Source: Nitrospiraceae bacterium | GTDB lineage: Bacteria; Nitrospirota; Thermodesulfovibrionia; Thermodesulfovibrionales; UBA1546 | Assembly: GCA_021373015.1 (NCBI GenBank) | Contig: JAJFTJ010000020.1 | Coordinates: 1-54,483 of the forward strand | Length of the DNA: 54,483 bases | Direction of reading: 5' to 3' | In this document: positions 23,514-33,880 of the stretch, piece by piece | How positions within the stretch are numbered: position 1 is the stretch's first letter | How the letters are laid out: each line of letters opens with the position of its first letter | The notes under the pieces: generated by a model | Seen by the model: only the letters and a program-made list of their open reading frames with translations | Told to the model about the DNA's origin: nothing | Databases searched by the model: none | Translations under genes and position numbers: made by a program

Positions 23514-24704
23514 ATGGCTGATAAAAAAATTGCCGGTTTAGAAAGAAATGTTTTTTTCGCAGGGCTTGTAAGTTTCTTTATGGACTTTAGTTCTGAAATG
23601 ATTTATCCCCTTGTTCCGATATTTTTGAGCTCTGTGCTTGGGGTTAATAAATCTGTAATCGGCTTAATCGAAGGGATTGCTGAGAGCACTGCAAGTTTAT
23701 TAAAGGTTTTTTCCGGCTGGTTTTCAGACAAGATTGGAAAAAGAAAGATTCTGCTTATTGCAGGCTATGGCATCTCAACTCTCAGCAGACCGATTGTTGC
23801 GCTTTCAACTCTGTGGAGCCATGTGCTGGCATTTCGTATTGTCGACAGATTCGGCAAAGGCATAAGAGGCGCTCCAAGAGATGCAATAATCGCAGAGTCC
23901 ACTCTGCAAAAAAACCTCGGCAGATCATTTGGGTTCCATAGGGCAATGGATACCCTTGGCGCAGTCGCAGGCCCTGCAATAGCCTTTATCATACTTTTGC
24001 TTTTTTCAGGCAATTACCGCCTTGTTTTTTGGCTTTCGATGATACCGGGAATAATTGCAGTTTTGATAATCATCTTGTTTATCAAAGAGAAAAAAGCTGC
24101 ACACACTGCCAGCAAAATCCCGAAATTCTCATTAAAAGATTTTGACTGGAGATATAGGGCATTTATTCTAGTAACAACCCTGTTTGCAATTGGCAACTCA
24201 AGCGATGTTTTTCTGATACTCAGGGCTTCAAACATCGGCGTAAAAGAAACGCATATCCCGATTCTTTATCTGACATTTAATCTTGTGTATGCATTGACCT
24301 CTCTTCCTGCAGGCATTTTATCAGACCGCATTGGCAGAAAAAGAGTCATGCTTGCGGGATTCATTCTTTTTGGATGTGTTTATTGGGGGTTCGCTGCAGC
24401 TTCAGAACAAAAACACATATGGGGATTATTTATTCTATATGGTGTTTTCATGGGTATGACAGAAGGAGTGCAAAGGGCGTATCTCGGAACTATTATCCCG
24501 GAGAAATTTATTGCAACAGGCTATGGGATATATAACACATTTGTGGGACTCGCAGTCTTTCCTGCAAGTGTTGTCGCCGGCTATCTGTGGGATAAATACG
24601 GTCCTCAGGCAACTTTTTACTATGGCTCAATTACTGCATTTTCATCAGCATTGCTTTTTCTGATAATATTTGGAAAAGACAAGTTCAGGCAGAAAAGAAT
24701 TTAG
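23514..24704 (+). CDS. Major facilitator superfamily transporter
   Basis: A 396-residue membrane protein with about 12 helices and the MFS signature loop GWFSDKIGKRKILL between helices 2 and 3. It also has the RIVDRFGKGIRGAPRDAII segment seen in a subgroup of MFS permeases, and the repeat SDRIGRKRVMLAG in the second half. The substrate cannot be inferred. Its last 20 bases overlap the 3' end of proS on the other strand. Start at ATG 23514 with no strong ribosome site. Confidence 0.88.
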   Translation: MADKKIAGLERNVFFAGLVSFFMDFSSEMIYPLVPIFLSSVLGVNKSVIGLIEGIAESTASLLKVFSGWFSDKIGKRKILLIAGYGISTLSRPIVALSTLWSHVLAFRIVDRFGKGIRGAPRDAIIAESTLQKNLGRSFGFHRAMDTLGAVAGPAIAFIILLLFSGNYRLVFWLSMIPGIIAVLIIILFIKEKKAAHTASKIPKFSLKDFDWRYRAFILVTTLFAIGNSSDVFLILRASNIGVKETHIPILYLTFNLVYALTSLPAGILSDRIGRKRVMLAGFILFGCVYWGFAAASEQKHIWGLFILYGVFMGMTEGVQRAYLGTIIPEKFIATGYGIYNTFVGLAVFPASVVAGYLWDKYGPQATFYYGSITAFSSALLFLIIFGKDKFRQKRI

Positions 24705-26352
24705 CAACTTCTTCTGCTTTTATCTTCTTTGTCTCTTTTGTCTTTCTGTCTTTTATCTCAACCAGTCCTTCCTTGAGATTCTTCTCGCCGATGATGATAT
24801 GAATAGGGATACCTATTAAATCAGCATCCTTGAACTTCACTCCCGGTCTTTCATCCCTGTCATCCATCAATACTTCGACTCCGCTTTTCATTAAATCTTT
24901 ATAAAACTTCTCAGCAATTTCCATAGTCTTTTCGTCTTTTACATTCAATGGCAGTATCTGAACATCAAATGGAGCAATGCTCTTCGGCCAGATGATCCCG
25001 TCTTTGTCATTGTTCTGTTCTATTGCAGCAGCAGCAATTCGAGCAGGACCTATTCCATAGCTTCCCATAATAATAGGTTTTTCCTGGCCGCTCTCATCAA
25101 GATACACTGCCTTTAAAGGCACAGAGTATTTTGTGCCGAGCTTGAATATATTTCCTATCTCAATGCATTTTTCAATCCTGAGTTTTTTATTGCACTTTAC
25201 ACATGTATCGCCGTCTTTTGCCAGATGTATATCATGCCATTCTGCTTTAAAATCTTTTTCAGGTCTGATTCCTTTTGCATGATAGTGCTGTTTGTTTGCT
25301 CCGGTTATATAACATCCTTCCTTTAGCAATGAATCAGCGACTATTCGAACTTTTTGATTCAAAGGGCCGATAAATCCTGCCTCAACACCAAGGATTTCTT
25401 TTACCTCTGTTTTTTGCGCTGGTCTGTGTTGTCCTATAATCTTCATGAGTTTTTTCTCGTGTAATTCCTGATCACCTCTCACCAGTGCAAGCACCGGGCC
25501 ATTGTCGCTTATTACAAGTATGCTTTTAATAAAATATTCAGGGCCTGTTTTTAAAAAGTTCGAAACTTCTATGATAGTGCGTTTCTCAGGCGTATATATC
25601 TCCTCGAATTTCCAGTCTTCGAATTTGATTTTGGGAGATATTGATACTGCGAGCTCGACATTTACAGAATATCCGCAATCACACAAGGCAACCTCATCCT
25701 CGCCGGCAGGGCTTGGCGCCATAAACTCATGCGCCCCTGCGCCGCCCATCATTCCGGGATCTGATTCAACCTGATAAAATTTAAGTCCGCAGCGTTTGAA
25801 TATTTTGTGATATGCATCTGCATGAAGCTGATAACTTTTTTCGAGCCCTTTTTCATCAGCATCAAAGCTGTAGCTGTCTTTCATTAGGAATTCTCTTGTT
25901 CTCAGTATCCCGCTCTTTGGCCTTGCCTCGTCTCTTAGTTTGGTCTGTATCTGATACCACATCTGAGGCAGATCTCTGTATGAACGTATCTCTCCTGATG
26001 CAAGCCATGTCATGATCTCTTCATGTGTCATTCCAAGACACATCTCTCGTCCTGTTCTGTCCTTGAGTCTGAACATCTCATCCCCGATATCAGACCATCT
26101 TCCTGTCTGCTGCCATATCTCAGCAGGATGAAGAATAGGCATTGAAATTTCCTGTGCGCCTATTGCGTTCATTTCTTCTTTAAGAATTTTGTTTATTTTT
26201 TGCATAACCTTCCATCCAAGCGGTAAATATATATAAAGTCCTGCAGCAAGCTGACGGACATAGCCCGCTCTGAGCATAAGAATATGGCTGATTGATTCAG
26301 CATCAGCAGGAACTTCTCTAAGTGTTGGTATCAACATCGTGGAAAAATGCAT
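24685..26352 (-). CDS. proS: Prolyl-tRNA synthetase (bacterial type)
   Basis: A class II synthetase that charges tRNA-Pro. The 555-residue product has motif 1 region GWKVMQKINKILKEEM, motif 2 (RDEARPKSGILRTREFLMKDSYSFD), a YbaK-like INS editing insert at about 225-375, and motif 3 (GSYGIGPARIAAAAIEQNND). The C-terminal anticodon-binding domain follows (DVQILPLNV ... LMDDRDERPGVKFKDADLIGIP). AGGAGGG lies before the ATG. The C-terminus is 20 nt into the end of the MFS gene. Confidence 0.97.
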   Translation of the reverse strand: MHFSTMLIPTLREVPADAESISHILMLRAGYVRQLAAGLYIYLPLGWKVMQKINKILKEEMNAIGAQEISMPILHPAEIWQQTGRWSDIGDEMFRLKDRTGREMCLGMTHEEIMTWLASGEIRSYRDLPQMWYQIQTKLRDEARPKSGILRTREFLMKDSYSFDADEKGLEKSYQLHADAYHKIFKRCGLKFYQVESDPGMMGGAGAHEFMAPSPAGEDEVALCDCGYSVNVELAVSISPKIKFEDWKFEEIYTPEKRTIIEVSNFLKTGPEYFIKSILVISDNGPVLALVRGDQELHEKKLMKIIGQHRPAQKTEVKEILGVEAGFIGPLNQKVRIVADSLLKEGCYITGANKQHYHAKGIRPEKDFKAEWHDIHLAKDGDTCVKCNKKLRIEKCIEIGNIFKLGTKYSVPLKAVYLDESGQEKPIIMGSYGIGPARIAAAAIEQNNDKDGIIWPKSIAPFDVQILPLNVKDEKTMEIAEKFYKDLMKSGVEVLMDDRDERPGVKFKDADLIGIPIHIIIGEKNLKEGLVEIKDRKTKETKKIKAEEVAKFFSA

Positions 26353-26484
26353 TAATCCCTCCTAAAATAGGTCATCAACAAAAAACCAACAGCTGACGCC
26401 CAATTAATTATGTAATTATGAGTTAGAGTAATTCATAAGAATTCTTTAGTCAAGCGCTCTGTAATCCCAAATAAATACAGATTA

Positions 26485-26513
26485 TTGACAAAGATTCCCT
26501 GAACAAATATACT
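26485..26513 (+). promoter_or_regulatory. Strong sigma70-type promoter of the TPR/ABC operon
   Basis: -35 TTGACA (26485-26490), exactly 17 nt, -10 TATACT (26508-26513). The ATG of the TPR gene is at 26523, only 9 nt after the -10, so transcription should start within about 3 nt of the start codon. There is no Shine-Dalgarno in between. Confidence 0.6.
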
Positions 26514-26522
26514 TAATTTACT

Positions 26523-27239
26523 ATGAGTCTTAATCCTACAGATATTCAGGAACTCCATCAACACGGCATTGAATTATTTGAGAGCGGCAACTACGCCGAG
26601 GCAGAAGGCATTTTAAGGGAAGTAATAAAGCTAAATTCCCAATATGCAGATGTTTGGAACAAACTAGGGATAATCCTGCACTTGAAAGGCAGCGTCAAAG
26701 AAGCTGCAGACTGTTTTAAAAAATCTCTTGTTATAAACCCTAAATACACCGAGGCTTCTCTTAATCTGGCAATAGCATACAATGATCTGGGTGAGTTCAT
26801 AAAAGCACAGGAGGTTTTTTCAAAAGCAGCTCATATTGCGCATCCAACAGCAACTTCACTGGATCCTTTTGTAGCTGGGAAGCTTGCCAATGAGCATTTT
26901 AAGTTGGGCAATATTTACTATGATTTCAGTCTTATTGACGAGGCAATTGAAGAATACAACAAGGCGCTTAAATTGCATCCAAAACTTGCTGATGTACATA
27001 CAAAACTGGGAGTTGCATACAGGGGAAAAGGTCTTAAAGAAGAAGCCACAAAACACTTCACAACAGCAAAAGAAATTAATCCTAATTATGGACAGGCATG
27101 GGTACAGCTTGGACTGACATATCACATGAATGGGCTTACTGATCGTGCAATCCAGGAATGGGAAAATGCGCTTAAGCGGATGCCTAACCTCAAAGAAGCA
27201 CAGTCATATCTGCACATCCTTAAGAAAAAGGGAATCTAG
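26523..27239 (+). CDS. Tetratricopeptide-repeat protein
   Basis: A 238-residue protein made almost entirely of about six TPR units of 34 residues (for example GIELFESGNYAEAEGILREVIKLNSQYADVWNKLG, then CFKKSLVINPKYTEASLNLAIAYNDLGEF). No signal peptide is seen, so it is probably cytoplasmic. TPR scaffolds bind partner proteins; the partner here is unknown. The next gene, an ABC ATPase, begins 7 nt after its stop, so the three genes are probably one operon. Confidence 0.85.
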   Translation: MSLNPTDIQELHQHGIELFESGNYAEAEGILREVIKLNSQYADVWNKLGIILHLKGSVKEAADCFKKSLVINPKYTEASLNLAIAYNDLGEFIKAQEVFSKAAHIAHPTATSLDPFVAGKLANEHFKLGNIYYDFSLIDEAIEEYNKALKLHPKLADVHTKLGVAYRGKGLKEEATKHFTTAKEINPNYGQAWVQLGLTYHMNGLTDRAIQEWENALKRMPNLKEAQSYLHILKKKGI

Positions 27240-27246
27240 AAATTAG

Positions 27247-28230
27247 ATGACTCAAAAAGCAGCGACCCTGCTTGAAATAAAATCTCTCAATGTCTTATTC
27301 AGAACAACAAAATCTCCGGTGAATGTCATAACCAATACTTCTTTTGAGATTAAAGAGTCTGAGGTCTTCGGTCTGGTTGGCGAAAGCGGATGCGGAAAGA
27401 GTCTTACAGCGCTATCAATAATGGGTATTCTTCCTTCCAATGCATATACCGAAGGAACTATTGATTTCAGAGGACAAAATCTTTTCAGCCTTGATGCAGA
27501 ATCAATGAGACAACTTCGAGGGAAAGAGATTGCAATGATATTTCAGGAACCAATGACATCGCTCAATCCTGTGCTCACGATCGGGTATCAGATTTCTGAG
27601 GTAATGACCACACATCTTGGACTTTCCAAAAAAGATTCTCTTGACAGGTCGTTGAATTTATTGAAATACGTAAAAATACCTTCTCCCGAAATAAGGCTCA
27701 AGGAGTATCCTCATCAGTTGTCAGGAGGGATGAGACAGAGAGTAATGATCGCAATGGCTATTGCATGCAATCCTGCTTTGCTCATAGCTGATGAGCCGAC
27801 AACAGCGCTCGACGTCACAATACAGGCTCAGATACTTGCTCTACTAAATAGATTAAAAGATGAAAAAAAGATGTCAATACTCCTTATCACCCATGACCTT
27901 GGGATCATTGCAGAAAACGCAGAACGCGTTGCAATAATGTACGCAGGAAGAATTGTTGAGCTTGCAGACGTAAGAACACTATTCAGCAGGCCGCGGCATC
28001 CATATACACTAGGACTGCTTGATTCACTTCCAAAAGAAAAGGGGAAACCGCTTAACCCGATACCAGGGTCTGTTCCTCACTATGACAATATGCCTCCAGG
28101 CTGTAAATTTGCTGATAGATGCAGATTTGTTATACCTGAATGCAAGGTTAAAGAACCTGAGCTTAAATTATTTGAAAATTCAAATGAATCACACCTGGTA
28201 AGATGCATAAGAGCATCTGAGATCAATTGA
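27247..28230 (+). CDS. Oligopeptide/dipeptide-type ABC transporter ATPase (DppD/OppD-like)
   Basis: A 327-residue ATPase that energises peptide or nickel import. It has Walker A GESGCGKS, Q-loop IFQEPMTSLNPVLT, signature LSGGMRQRV, Walker B LLIADEPTTALD, and H-loop ITHDLG. The C-terminal oligopeptide-ABC domain has the cysteine cluster PPGCKFADRCRFVIPECK. It is the first of two ATPases. No permease or binding-protein gene lies in the neighbourhood. Confidence 0.9.
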   Translation: MTQKAATLLEIKSLNVLFRTTKSPVNVITNTSFEIKESEVFGLVGESGCGKSLTALSIMGILPSNAYTEGTIDFRGQNLFSLDAESMRQLRGKEIAMIFQEPMTSLNPVLTIGYQISEVMTTHLGLSKKDSLDRSLNLLKYVKIPSPEIRLKEYPHQLSGGMRQRVMIAMAIACNPALLIADEPTTALDVTIQAQILALLNRLKDEKKMSILLITHDLGIIAENAERVAIMYAGRIVELADVRTLFSRPRHPYTLGLLDSLPKEKGKPLNPIPGSVPHYDNMPPGCKFADRCRFVIPECKVKEPELKLFENSNESHLVRCIRASEIN

Positions 28231-28234
28231 GACC

Positions 28235-29188
28235 ATGGAACTTTTAAAAGTTGAAGGACTAAAAAAATATTTTGAAGTTAAGAAAAAAATTGCTGGAAGC
28301 CATCTAATTTTAAAGGCAGTTGACGGCATTGATTTCTCCATACAGCCTGACAGGGTATTTGCACTGGTCGGCGAGAGCGGATGTGGAAAATCAACAGTCG
28401 CAAGGCTTGTGCTAAAACTTACTCCTCCGAGTGATGGGAAAATATTTTTTAATGAAAAAGACATCTCAGGACTGAATGGGAATTCTCTTAAGGCATTCAG
28501 AAGATCAGTGCAGATTGTATTTCAGGATCCGTTTGCTTCTCTCAATCCAAGAAGAACAGTTTTTGATACCTTATCAGAACCATTAAAAATACATCACCTG
28601 GTTCAAAAAAATGAGCTTAAAAATGCATCTGCAGATTTACTAAGGAATGTCGGGCTTAATCCTGATGTTCTCAGCCGTTACCCGCATGAGTTCAGCGGCG
28701 GGCAGAGACAGAGAATCTGCATTGCCAGAGCGCTTGCTGTAAATCCAAAGCTTATTGTTGCTGATGAACCATTGTCAGCACTTGATGTGTCCATTCAGGC
28801 ACAGATGATCAATCTCCTGCAGGAATTAAGGGCCAAAACAAAAATCGCATTTCTATTCATCAGCCATGACCTTAAGATTGTTAATTATTTCAGTGATGAT
28901 GTTGCAGTTATGTACCTCGGGAAGATTGTCGAACATGCAAAAACAGAAGATTTATTCAAAAAACCTTTGCACCCTTATACTGAGATTTTGCTTTCATCAG
29001 CGCCTGGCATTAACCCTGTCTTTGACAAAAAGACCCTGGTTGACGGAGAGGTGCCAAGTCCTATTAATATTCCTCCTGGTTGTCCATTTCATCCAAGATG
29101 TCCAAAAAAATTTGAACCATGTGACAATATTGTCCCTGAACTGCGCAATATTAACAGCAGATTAGTATCATGTCATCTTTGGAAATAG
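28235..29188 (+). CDS. Oligopeptide/dipeptide-type ABC transporter ATPase (DppF/OppF-like)
   Basis: A 317-residue partner ATPase that starts 4 nt after its sister. It has Walker A GESGCGKST, Q-loop VFQDPFASLNPRRTV, signature FSGGQRQRICIARAL, Walker B LIVADEPLSALDVS, H-loop ISHDL, and the terminal PPGCPFHPRCP cysteine motif. The DppD/DppF heterodimer normally pairs with two permeases, which are absent here. The permeases may be encoded elsewhere. Confidence 0.9.
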   Translation: MELLKVEGLKKYFEVKKKIAGSHLILKAVDGIDFSIQPDRVFALVGESGCGKSTVARLVLKLTPPSDGKIFFNEKDISGLNGNSLKAFRRSVQIVFQDPFASLNPRRTVFDTLSEPLKIHHLVQKNELKNASADLLRNVGLNPDVLSRYPHEFSGGQRQRICIARALAVNPKLIVADEPLSALDVSIQAQMINLLQELRAKTKIAFLFISHDLKIVNYFSDDVAVMYLGKIVEHAKTEDLFKKPLHPYTEILLSSAPGINPVFDKKTLVDGEVPSPINIPPGCPFHPRCPKKFEPCDNIVPELRNINSRLVSCHLWK

Positions 29189-29291
29189 TGTATTAAATTT
29201 ATCTTATGGCCTTATTCAAAGCTTTCTAAAAAATGTGCTGTTTTAGCTTAAAAAAACTTTACAACCACTTGACAATAAAGCATTTACTGGG

Positions 29292-29306
29292 TTAATCTTT
29301 AACCAT
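29292..29306 (+). other. Short hairpin in the leader region of the chemoreceptor gene
   Basis: GGTTAA-TCT-TTAACC is a perfect 6-bp stem with a 3-nt loop in the 287-bp gap before the chemoreceptor gene. A TTGACA occurs just upstream (29269-29274) without a convincing -10. The rest of the gap is AT-rich, with no gene I can support. Confidence 0.3.
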
Positions 29307-29475
29307 AGGGAGGGAATCTGAACAATATAGATTTCGCCAATTTATGTTTTGCCAGCCATGTTTTAACCAAGACTGCACTTGTTTGTCTAAAATATCAAAC
29401 TCAACCATTAAAAAATATAATTAACGAATCATTTAAATTTATAAAAAATAAAGAAGCATTTATACTGGAGGCGCA

Positions 29476-31416
29476 ATGAAAAAACAGACTGTTCAGACAA
29501 CCAAAACTACTCAAAGAAAAAATCTTCTGAAAAAATTCATGATAGTTTATGTCATATCATCCATATTCGTTTTGGCTATCTTTGGATACACTGGGTATAC
29601 TCTTTATAAAATACAACTTCGAAATTCAGCTATAGCAGTTGCTGACGAAGTTGTTGCATTCAGAGCCTGGGTTGCAAACACCGGGGTTGTCTGGGTTAAT
29701 AATCTGCACCCTGATTTTCAGGATTTTCTTGCAAAAGTTGAATTCACTTCAAAAAAAGACAAAAACACAAATGTCACTCAGGCATATTATTCAAAAAACC
29801 CTGCGCTTGCAACAAGGGAACTTGCAAAAATCTATTCAAAAATCACAAAAGGCACAACATTCAGGGTTACCAGTGATGAGTACAGAAACCCTCTTAATAA
29901 GCCTGATGGTTTTGAACTCGGTTCAATAGTTGAATTCAAAAAGAATAAAAAACTAGCTTATACAGAAGCTTTTGAAACTAAGGTATATCGTTATTCTCAG
30001 CCGCTTTTTGTAGCTAAATCATGTTTAAAATGCCATGGTAAGGTAGAAGACGCTCCAAAAGAGGTTATTGAAAAATACGGCGATCAAAAGGCATTTGGTT
30101 ACAAGGAAGGCGACATCAGAGGAGTAATAGCAATCAGCGTTCCTCTGCTTGACATTCCGGCAATTATTAAATCATATCCTATTGTTATTGGCGGAGGCTT
30201 GGGTCTTATATTCATATTGGCTTTAAATGTTTTCTGGGTAAGAAGAATTATTGTAAGTCCTCTTAATAAGATCGAAAAAGTTATGGGTCATATTAAAGAA
30301 GGTAATTATCAGGAAAGAATTAATATACAGACAAATGACGAATTTACAGACATTGCCGAAGCATTCAATGATTCGATGGACAGGATAGTCCAGTTCATTC
30401 AAACTGACGAAGAAAGAAAGCGTATGCAGGAAAATATCGTTCACTTCCTAACGCTTCTTAGTACAGCTTCTGAAGGAGATCTAACACAGAAAGCTGAGGT
30501 TTCTCCTGACATATTCGGTTCAATAGGAGACGCATTTAATCTTATGATCGAGGGTCTTTCTGACCTTATCGTCAGGGTTAAAAATTCTGTTGAAGATATG
30601 AACAAGGAAAGACTTAGAATTCTCAGCATTCTAAAACAGATGGAGCAGGATGCTGAAAAGCAGATGGTTGAAGTTAAAAAGGCTGCAGGCGCTGTTGATG
30701 AAGCGTCTTTATCGTCAGCTGCTATTATAGATAAAACCAAAACTGCACAGAAAATATCTCAGGAAGCTATTGGATCAATTAACAGAGGCAACAAGACTGT
30801 GCTTGAGTCTATTGACGGTATACAGCTTATCAGAGTTACTATTCAGGCTATTAACAAACGTATGAAATACCTTTCGGAAAAGCTTATGGAGATTGGCACA
30901 ATATCACAGCTCATTACTGAGATATCAAACAGAACGGACTTGCTTGCAATTAATGCTTCTATTGAAGCGTCACGCGCAGGTGAACAGGGCAAGGGGTTCG
31001 TTGTTATCGCTGAGGAAATCAGAAACCTCGCGGAAAGATCCTCAAAAGCTACAAAACAGATTGGTGACATAATCAACTCAATTCAGGTTGAATCTAATGA
31101 GGTTACAAAGCATCTTGAGCAAGAAACAAGCTATGTTGAATCAGAAACAAAGATGGCAACTGATACAGCAAACGTCTTCAAAGAGGTTGAAGATACAATA
31201 AAGAATATCGGAGGAATCATCTCCGAAATTGACACCTCTGCTGAAGGTCAGAGAATACTTACCGCTAGAGTTGTTACATCTATGGAAGAGGTTAACAGAG
31301 TTTCGCTTAGAGTTCTAAAGCTGGTGCGTGATTTCTCAGATATCGCAAGTTCGCTCTCAGATACATCTGTTAAACTCATGTCTTTCACCACAAAATTTAA
31401 ACTTCCTGGTGCATAG
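29476..31416 (+). CDS. Haem-binding methyl-accepting chemotaxis protein (DUF3365 sensor)
   Basis: A 646-residue receptor with TM1 at about 25-45 and a periplasmic sensor of Tll0287/DUF3365 type ([39 protein letters not shown]). A c-type haem motif C183-x-x-C186-H187 (SCLKCHGK) sits in the sensor. TM2 is at about 232-252, followed by HAMP (about 255-305) and a methyl-accepting coiled coil with the hairpin tip [38 protein letters not shown]. It probably senses redox state, oxygen, NO or CO through the haem. GGAGGCG is before the ATG. It faces the chemosensory operon across a shared terminator. Confidence 0.9.
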   Translation: MKKQTVQTTKTTQRKNLLKKFMIVYVISSIFVLAIFGYTGYTLYKIQLRNSAIAVADEVVAFRAWVANTGVVWVNNLHPDFQDFLAKVEFTSKKDKNTNVTQAYYSKNPALATRELAKIYSKITKGTTFRVTSDEYRNPLNKPDGFELGSIVEFKKNKKLAYTEAFETKVYRYSQPLFVAKSCLKCHGKVEDAPKEVIEKYGDQKAFGYKEGDIRGVIAISVPLLDIPAIIKSYPIVIGGGLGLIFILALNVFWVRRIIVSPLNKIEKVMGHIKEGNYQERINIQTNDEFTDIAEAFNDSMDRIVQFIQTDEERKRMQENIVHFLTLLSTASEGDLTQKAEVSPDIFGSIGDAFNLMIEGLSDLIVRVKNSVEDMNKERLRILSILKQMEQDAEKQMVEVKKAAGAVDEASLSSAAIIDKTKTAQKISQEAIGSINRGNKTVLESIDGIQLIRVTIQAINKRMKYLSEKLMEIGTISQLITEISNRTDLLAINASIEASRAGEQGKGFVVIAEEIRNLAERSSKATKQIGDIINSIQVESNEVTKHLEQETSYVESETKMATDTANVFKEVEDTIKNIGGIISEIDTSAEGQRILTARVVTSMEEVNRVSLRVLKLVRDFSDIASSLSDTSVKLMSFTTKFKLPGA

Positions 31417-31441
31417 AGTCAGACAGACTTAAAATAATATT

Positions 31442-31477
31442 AAAAATAAGGAGCGGCAAAACCGCTCCTTATTTTTT
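31442..31477. terminator. Bidirectional terminator between the chemoreceptor and cheA-like genes
   Basis: The stem AAAAATAAGGAGCGG (31442-31456) and its reverse complement (31462-31476) flank a 5-nt loop CAAAA. The T-run on the plus strand ends the chemoreceptor gene, and the A-run on the left gives a T-run on the minus strand for the cheA-like operon. It lies 25 nt after the receptor stop. Confidence 0.85.
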
Positions 31478-31548
31478 GTTCTGCAATAATCAATATTTTT
31501 AAACTAAACAAAGCTAATGTGCTGTATACGGGTAAGTGTATTGCAAAT

Positions 31549-33879
31549 TTAGGCAGATACAGAAAGATATTTGCTAAGCATGCCTGTCAATGACTTTTCA
31601 TCAAATGGCTTGACCAGAAAATCATTTGCTCCTGCCTGAATAGCCTTGTCTTTGTGTTTTTCAGCGCTTCTTGATGTAAGCACTATGATGGGGATTTTTT
31701 TCAGTTCTTCTATATTTCTAATCCTGTCTATTAGTTCGTATCCGTGCATTACAGGCATCTCAAGATCAGTAATAACCATGTCTATTGTTGAGCTCTCGAG
31801 TATATTGAGAGCCTCCAATCCATTAGTTGCACTGTGAACTTTGAATTTTCTTGCCTCAAGGAACATAGATATATATTTTCTTACGCTCAATGAATCATCC
31901 ACAATCAGCACATGTTTGCCTTGGTATTCATCAGCAACCTTTTCGGGCATCATTACTGTCGGCTGTACTTCTTCCTCGAATATCCTTGTAGGGTTAAGTA
32001 CTAATCTAACTCTTCCATCTCCCGATATCGTTGAGCCGGCATACAGAGGAAGCCCTGCAAGGAAACGGTTCATAGGTCTTATGATTGTTTCTTCCTGTCC
32101 AATTATCGAATCTACAATAAGACCTACTTTTCTGTTGGAAAGATTACATATAAGAGCAGGCTTATCAGAATTGTCAGCTTTTTCAACAAGACCTAAAATT
32201 TCAGAAAGATTCTTTGCAATAATATCCGAACCTCTGTAATTCATCATATGCGCTTCACCTTCATGGCTGAAGGTAACATCAATCTGCATTATTTCATCAA
32301 TAAGACTTACCGGCATAACAAACTCCATCTTCCCTGAAGAAAAAACTATCACATTTGTGATTGCAAGGGAAGAAGGAACTTTTATCCTTACAGTGGTGCC
32401 CCAGCCTTCTTCAGTATCAACTTCAAGAATACCATTGATTGCTGCAACACGCCTTCGTACTATGTTCATACCAACACCTCTTCCAGATGTCATATCAGCT
32501 GTTTCTGATGTAGAAAAACCCTGAGTAAATATAACTGAAAGAATTTCTTCTCTTGTTGGTTTATCGGTAGATTTCAGCAGTCCTCTTTTAACAGCCTCAT
32601 TAAATATCTTTTCTTTGTCGATCCCTCTGCCATTGTCATTAACTTCTATAATTACATTAGCGCCCTCTCGCCTTGCAGACATGAAAATAAGCCCTTCTTC
32701 TTTTTTGCCTTTCTGGACACGTTCTTCAGGGCTTTCGATTCCATGAGCTATGGAATTTCTTATGATATGCATTAAAGGGTCGAACAATCTTTCAAAAATT
32801 ACCTTGTCAATTTTTGTATCTCCGCCTGAAAGCAGAAGTTCCACTTTTTTGTTATATTGTTTTGCCATATCCTTTACAGACTTGGAGAATCTTTGGAACA
32901 ATCTGCCGATATTTATCATTCTCATATCAGAAACATCAGATCTGAGAGAATTAACCATGGTCTCAATGCTTGAAACATCATCATTGAATGAGTTGAAAAA
33001 AATCGTCATCTCCTTAAGGGCTTCTGTTATGTCATTTGTTATTTCCTGAAGTTTTCTTGAAAAAAGATTAAGCTCATCATATCTGTCAAACTCAAGCTCC
33101 CCAAACTCTGAAAGCAACGGATCTATATACTTTATATATCCAGGCATTGCATATGCGTATTTTTCCGAAAAATTAGTTATCTCTTCCAGAAGTCTTTTAC
33201 CGGCAAAAAATATTTCATCAGATACTTTTTCTGTCTCTTTTGTTTTCTGAAACAAATAATTTTTCTTAACAGTTATTTCACCAATAATATTCAGCATTGT
33301 TTCAACTTTGCGCACATCCACCTTGATGAAATTGCCTGAAAAGAATTCAAAGTCTTCCTTTCTTCTTCCTATTGCTTCGCGTTTTTCTGGAACTGCAAGA
33401 ATAGGAGTATCAGAAACATCAGCAGCTTCTTGCTGCAATGGCTCAACAGCTATAGGTTGAGATTGTGATAATTCAGAAGCAGCTCTTTCCTTTGCAAGAG
33501 CATCCTCTATCATATTTGATACATCATCTTCCAATTCAGGCTTCTCCGCCCTGCCGTCAGCAATATCATGTATAAGCGCCTTTAACACATCGAGTATCTG
33601 AGAAAGCAAATCCAAAATCCTCTTGTCAGGCCTTATATTTTCTTCTTTTAATTCCTCTAAGATATCTTCCATTTTGTGTGCTATGTTGCTGGTTGTATCA
33701 AGCTTAACCAGCGCAGCAGCGCCTTTTAGGGTATGCGCTGCCCTAAATAATTCCTCTATTACTACATTGCTGTCAGGATTTGATTCAAGCTCTGAGATGC
33801 CTCTGTCTAGTGTGCTTATGTGGTCATCTGCCTCTGCCAGGAAATATTCAAGAAGTTCTGAACGATCGAATTCAGGCAT
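31549..33879 (-). CDS. CheA/PilL-type hybrid chemosensory histidine kinase
   Basis: A 776-residue kinase with an Hpt domain (phosphorylated His49 in AAHTLKGAAALV) and a linker/dimerisation region (about 190-340). The HATPase domain contains IIRNSIAHGIES (N box) and VNDNGRGID, with TSGRGVGMNIV further on. A CheW-like domain runs about 520-645, and a C-terminal receiver carries Asp705 (VITDLEMPVMHG) and Lys in LVKPF. This single-Hpt plus REC architecture is that of Chp/Pil-like or alternative-function chemosensory kinases. It is the last gene of the operon, 1 nt after the CheW-like gene. Confidence 0.93.
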   Translation of the reverse strand: MPEFDRSELLEYFLAEADDHISTLDRGISELESNPDSNVVIEELFRAAHTLKGAAALVKLDTTSNIAHKMEDILEELKEENIRPDKRILDLLSQILDVLKALIHDIADGRAEKPELEDDVSNMIEDALAKERAASELSQSQPIAVEPLQQEAADVSDTPILAVPEKREAIGRRKEDFEFFSGNFIKVDVRKVETMLNIIGEITVKKNYLFQKTKETEKVSDEIFFAGKRLLEEITNFSEKYAYAMPGYIKYIDPLLSEFGELEFDRYDELNLFSRKLQEITNDITEALKEMTIFFNSFNDDVSSIETMVNSLRSDVSDMRMINIGRLFQRFSKSVKDMAKQYNKKVELLLSGGDTKIDKVIFERLFDPLMHIIRNSIAHGIESPEERVQKGKKEEGLIFMSARREGANVIIEVNDNGRGIDKEKIFNEAVKRGLLKSTDKPTREEILSVIFTQGFSTSETADMTSGRGVGMNIVRRRVAAINGILEVDTEEGWGTTVRIKVPSSLAITNVIVFSSGKMEFVMPVSLIDEIMQIDVTFSHEGEAHMMNYRGSDIIAKNLSEILGLVEKADNSDKPALICNLSNRKVGLIVDSIIGQEETIIRPMNRFLAGLPLYAGSTISGDGRVRLVLNPTRIFEEEVQPTVMMPEKVADEYQGKHVLIVDDSLSVRKYISMFLEARKFKVHSATNGLEALNILESSTIDMVITDLEMPVMHGYELIDRIRNIEELKKIPIIVLTSRSAEKHKDKAIQAGANDFLVKPFDEKSLTGMLSKYLSVSA

Positions 33880-33880
33880 A

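Noticed and set aside
29349-29430. Short Cys-rich frame (MFCQPCFNQDC...) in the chemoreceptor leader
   Set aside because: It has 26 codons, no ribosome site and overlaps an unrelated open frame in another phase. The cysteine pattern is not enough.
29318-29479. 53-codon open frame ahead of the chemoreceptor gene, after a GGGAGGG and with its TGA overlapping the receptor ATG
   Set aside because: It has no ATG, GTG or TTG start in frame (only CTG or ATA), and no family resemblance. The G-rich site is too close to the CTG, so it is probably chance.
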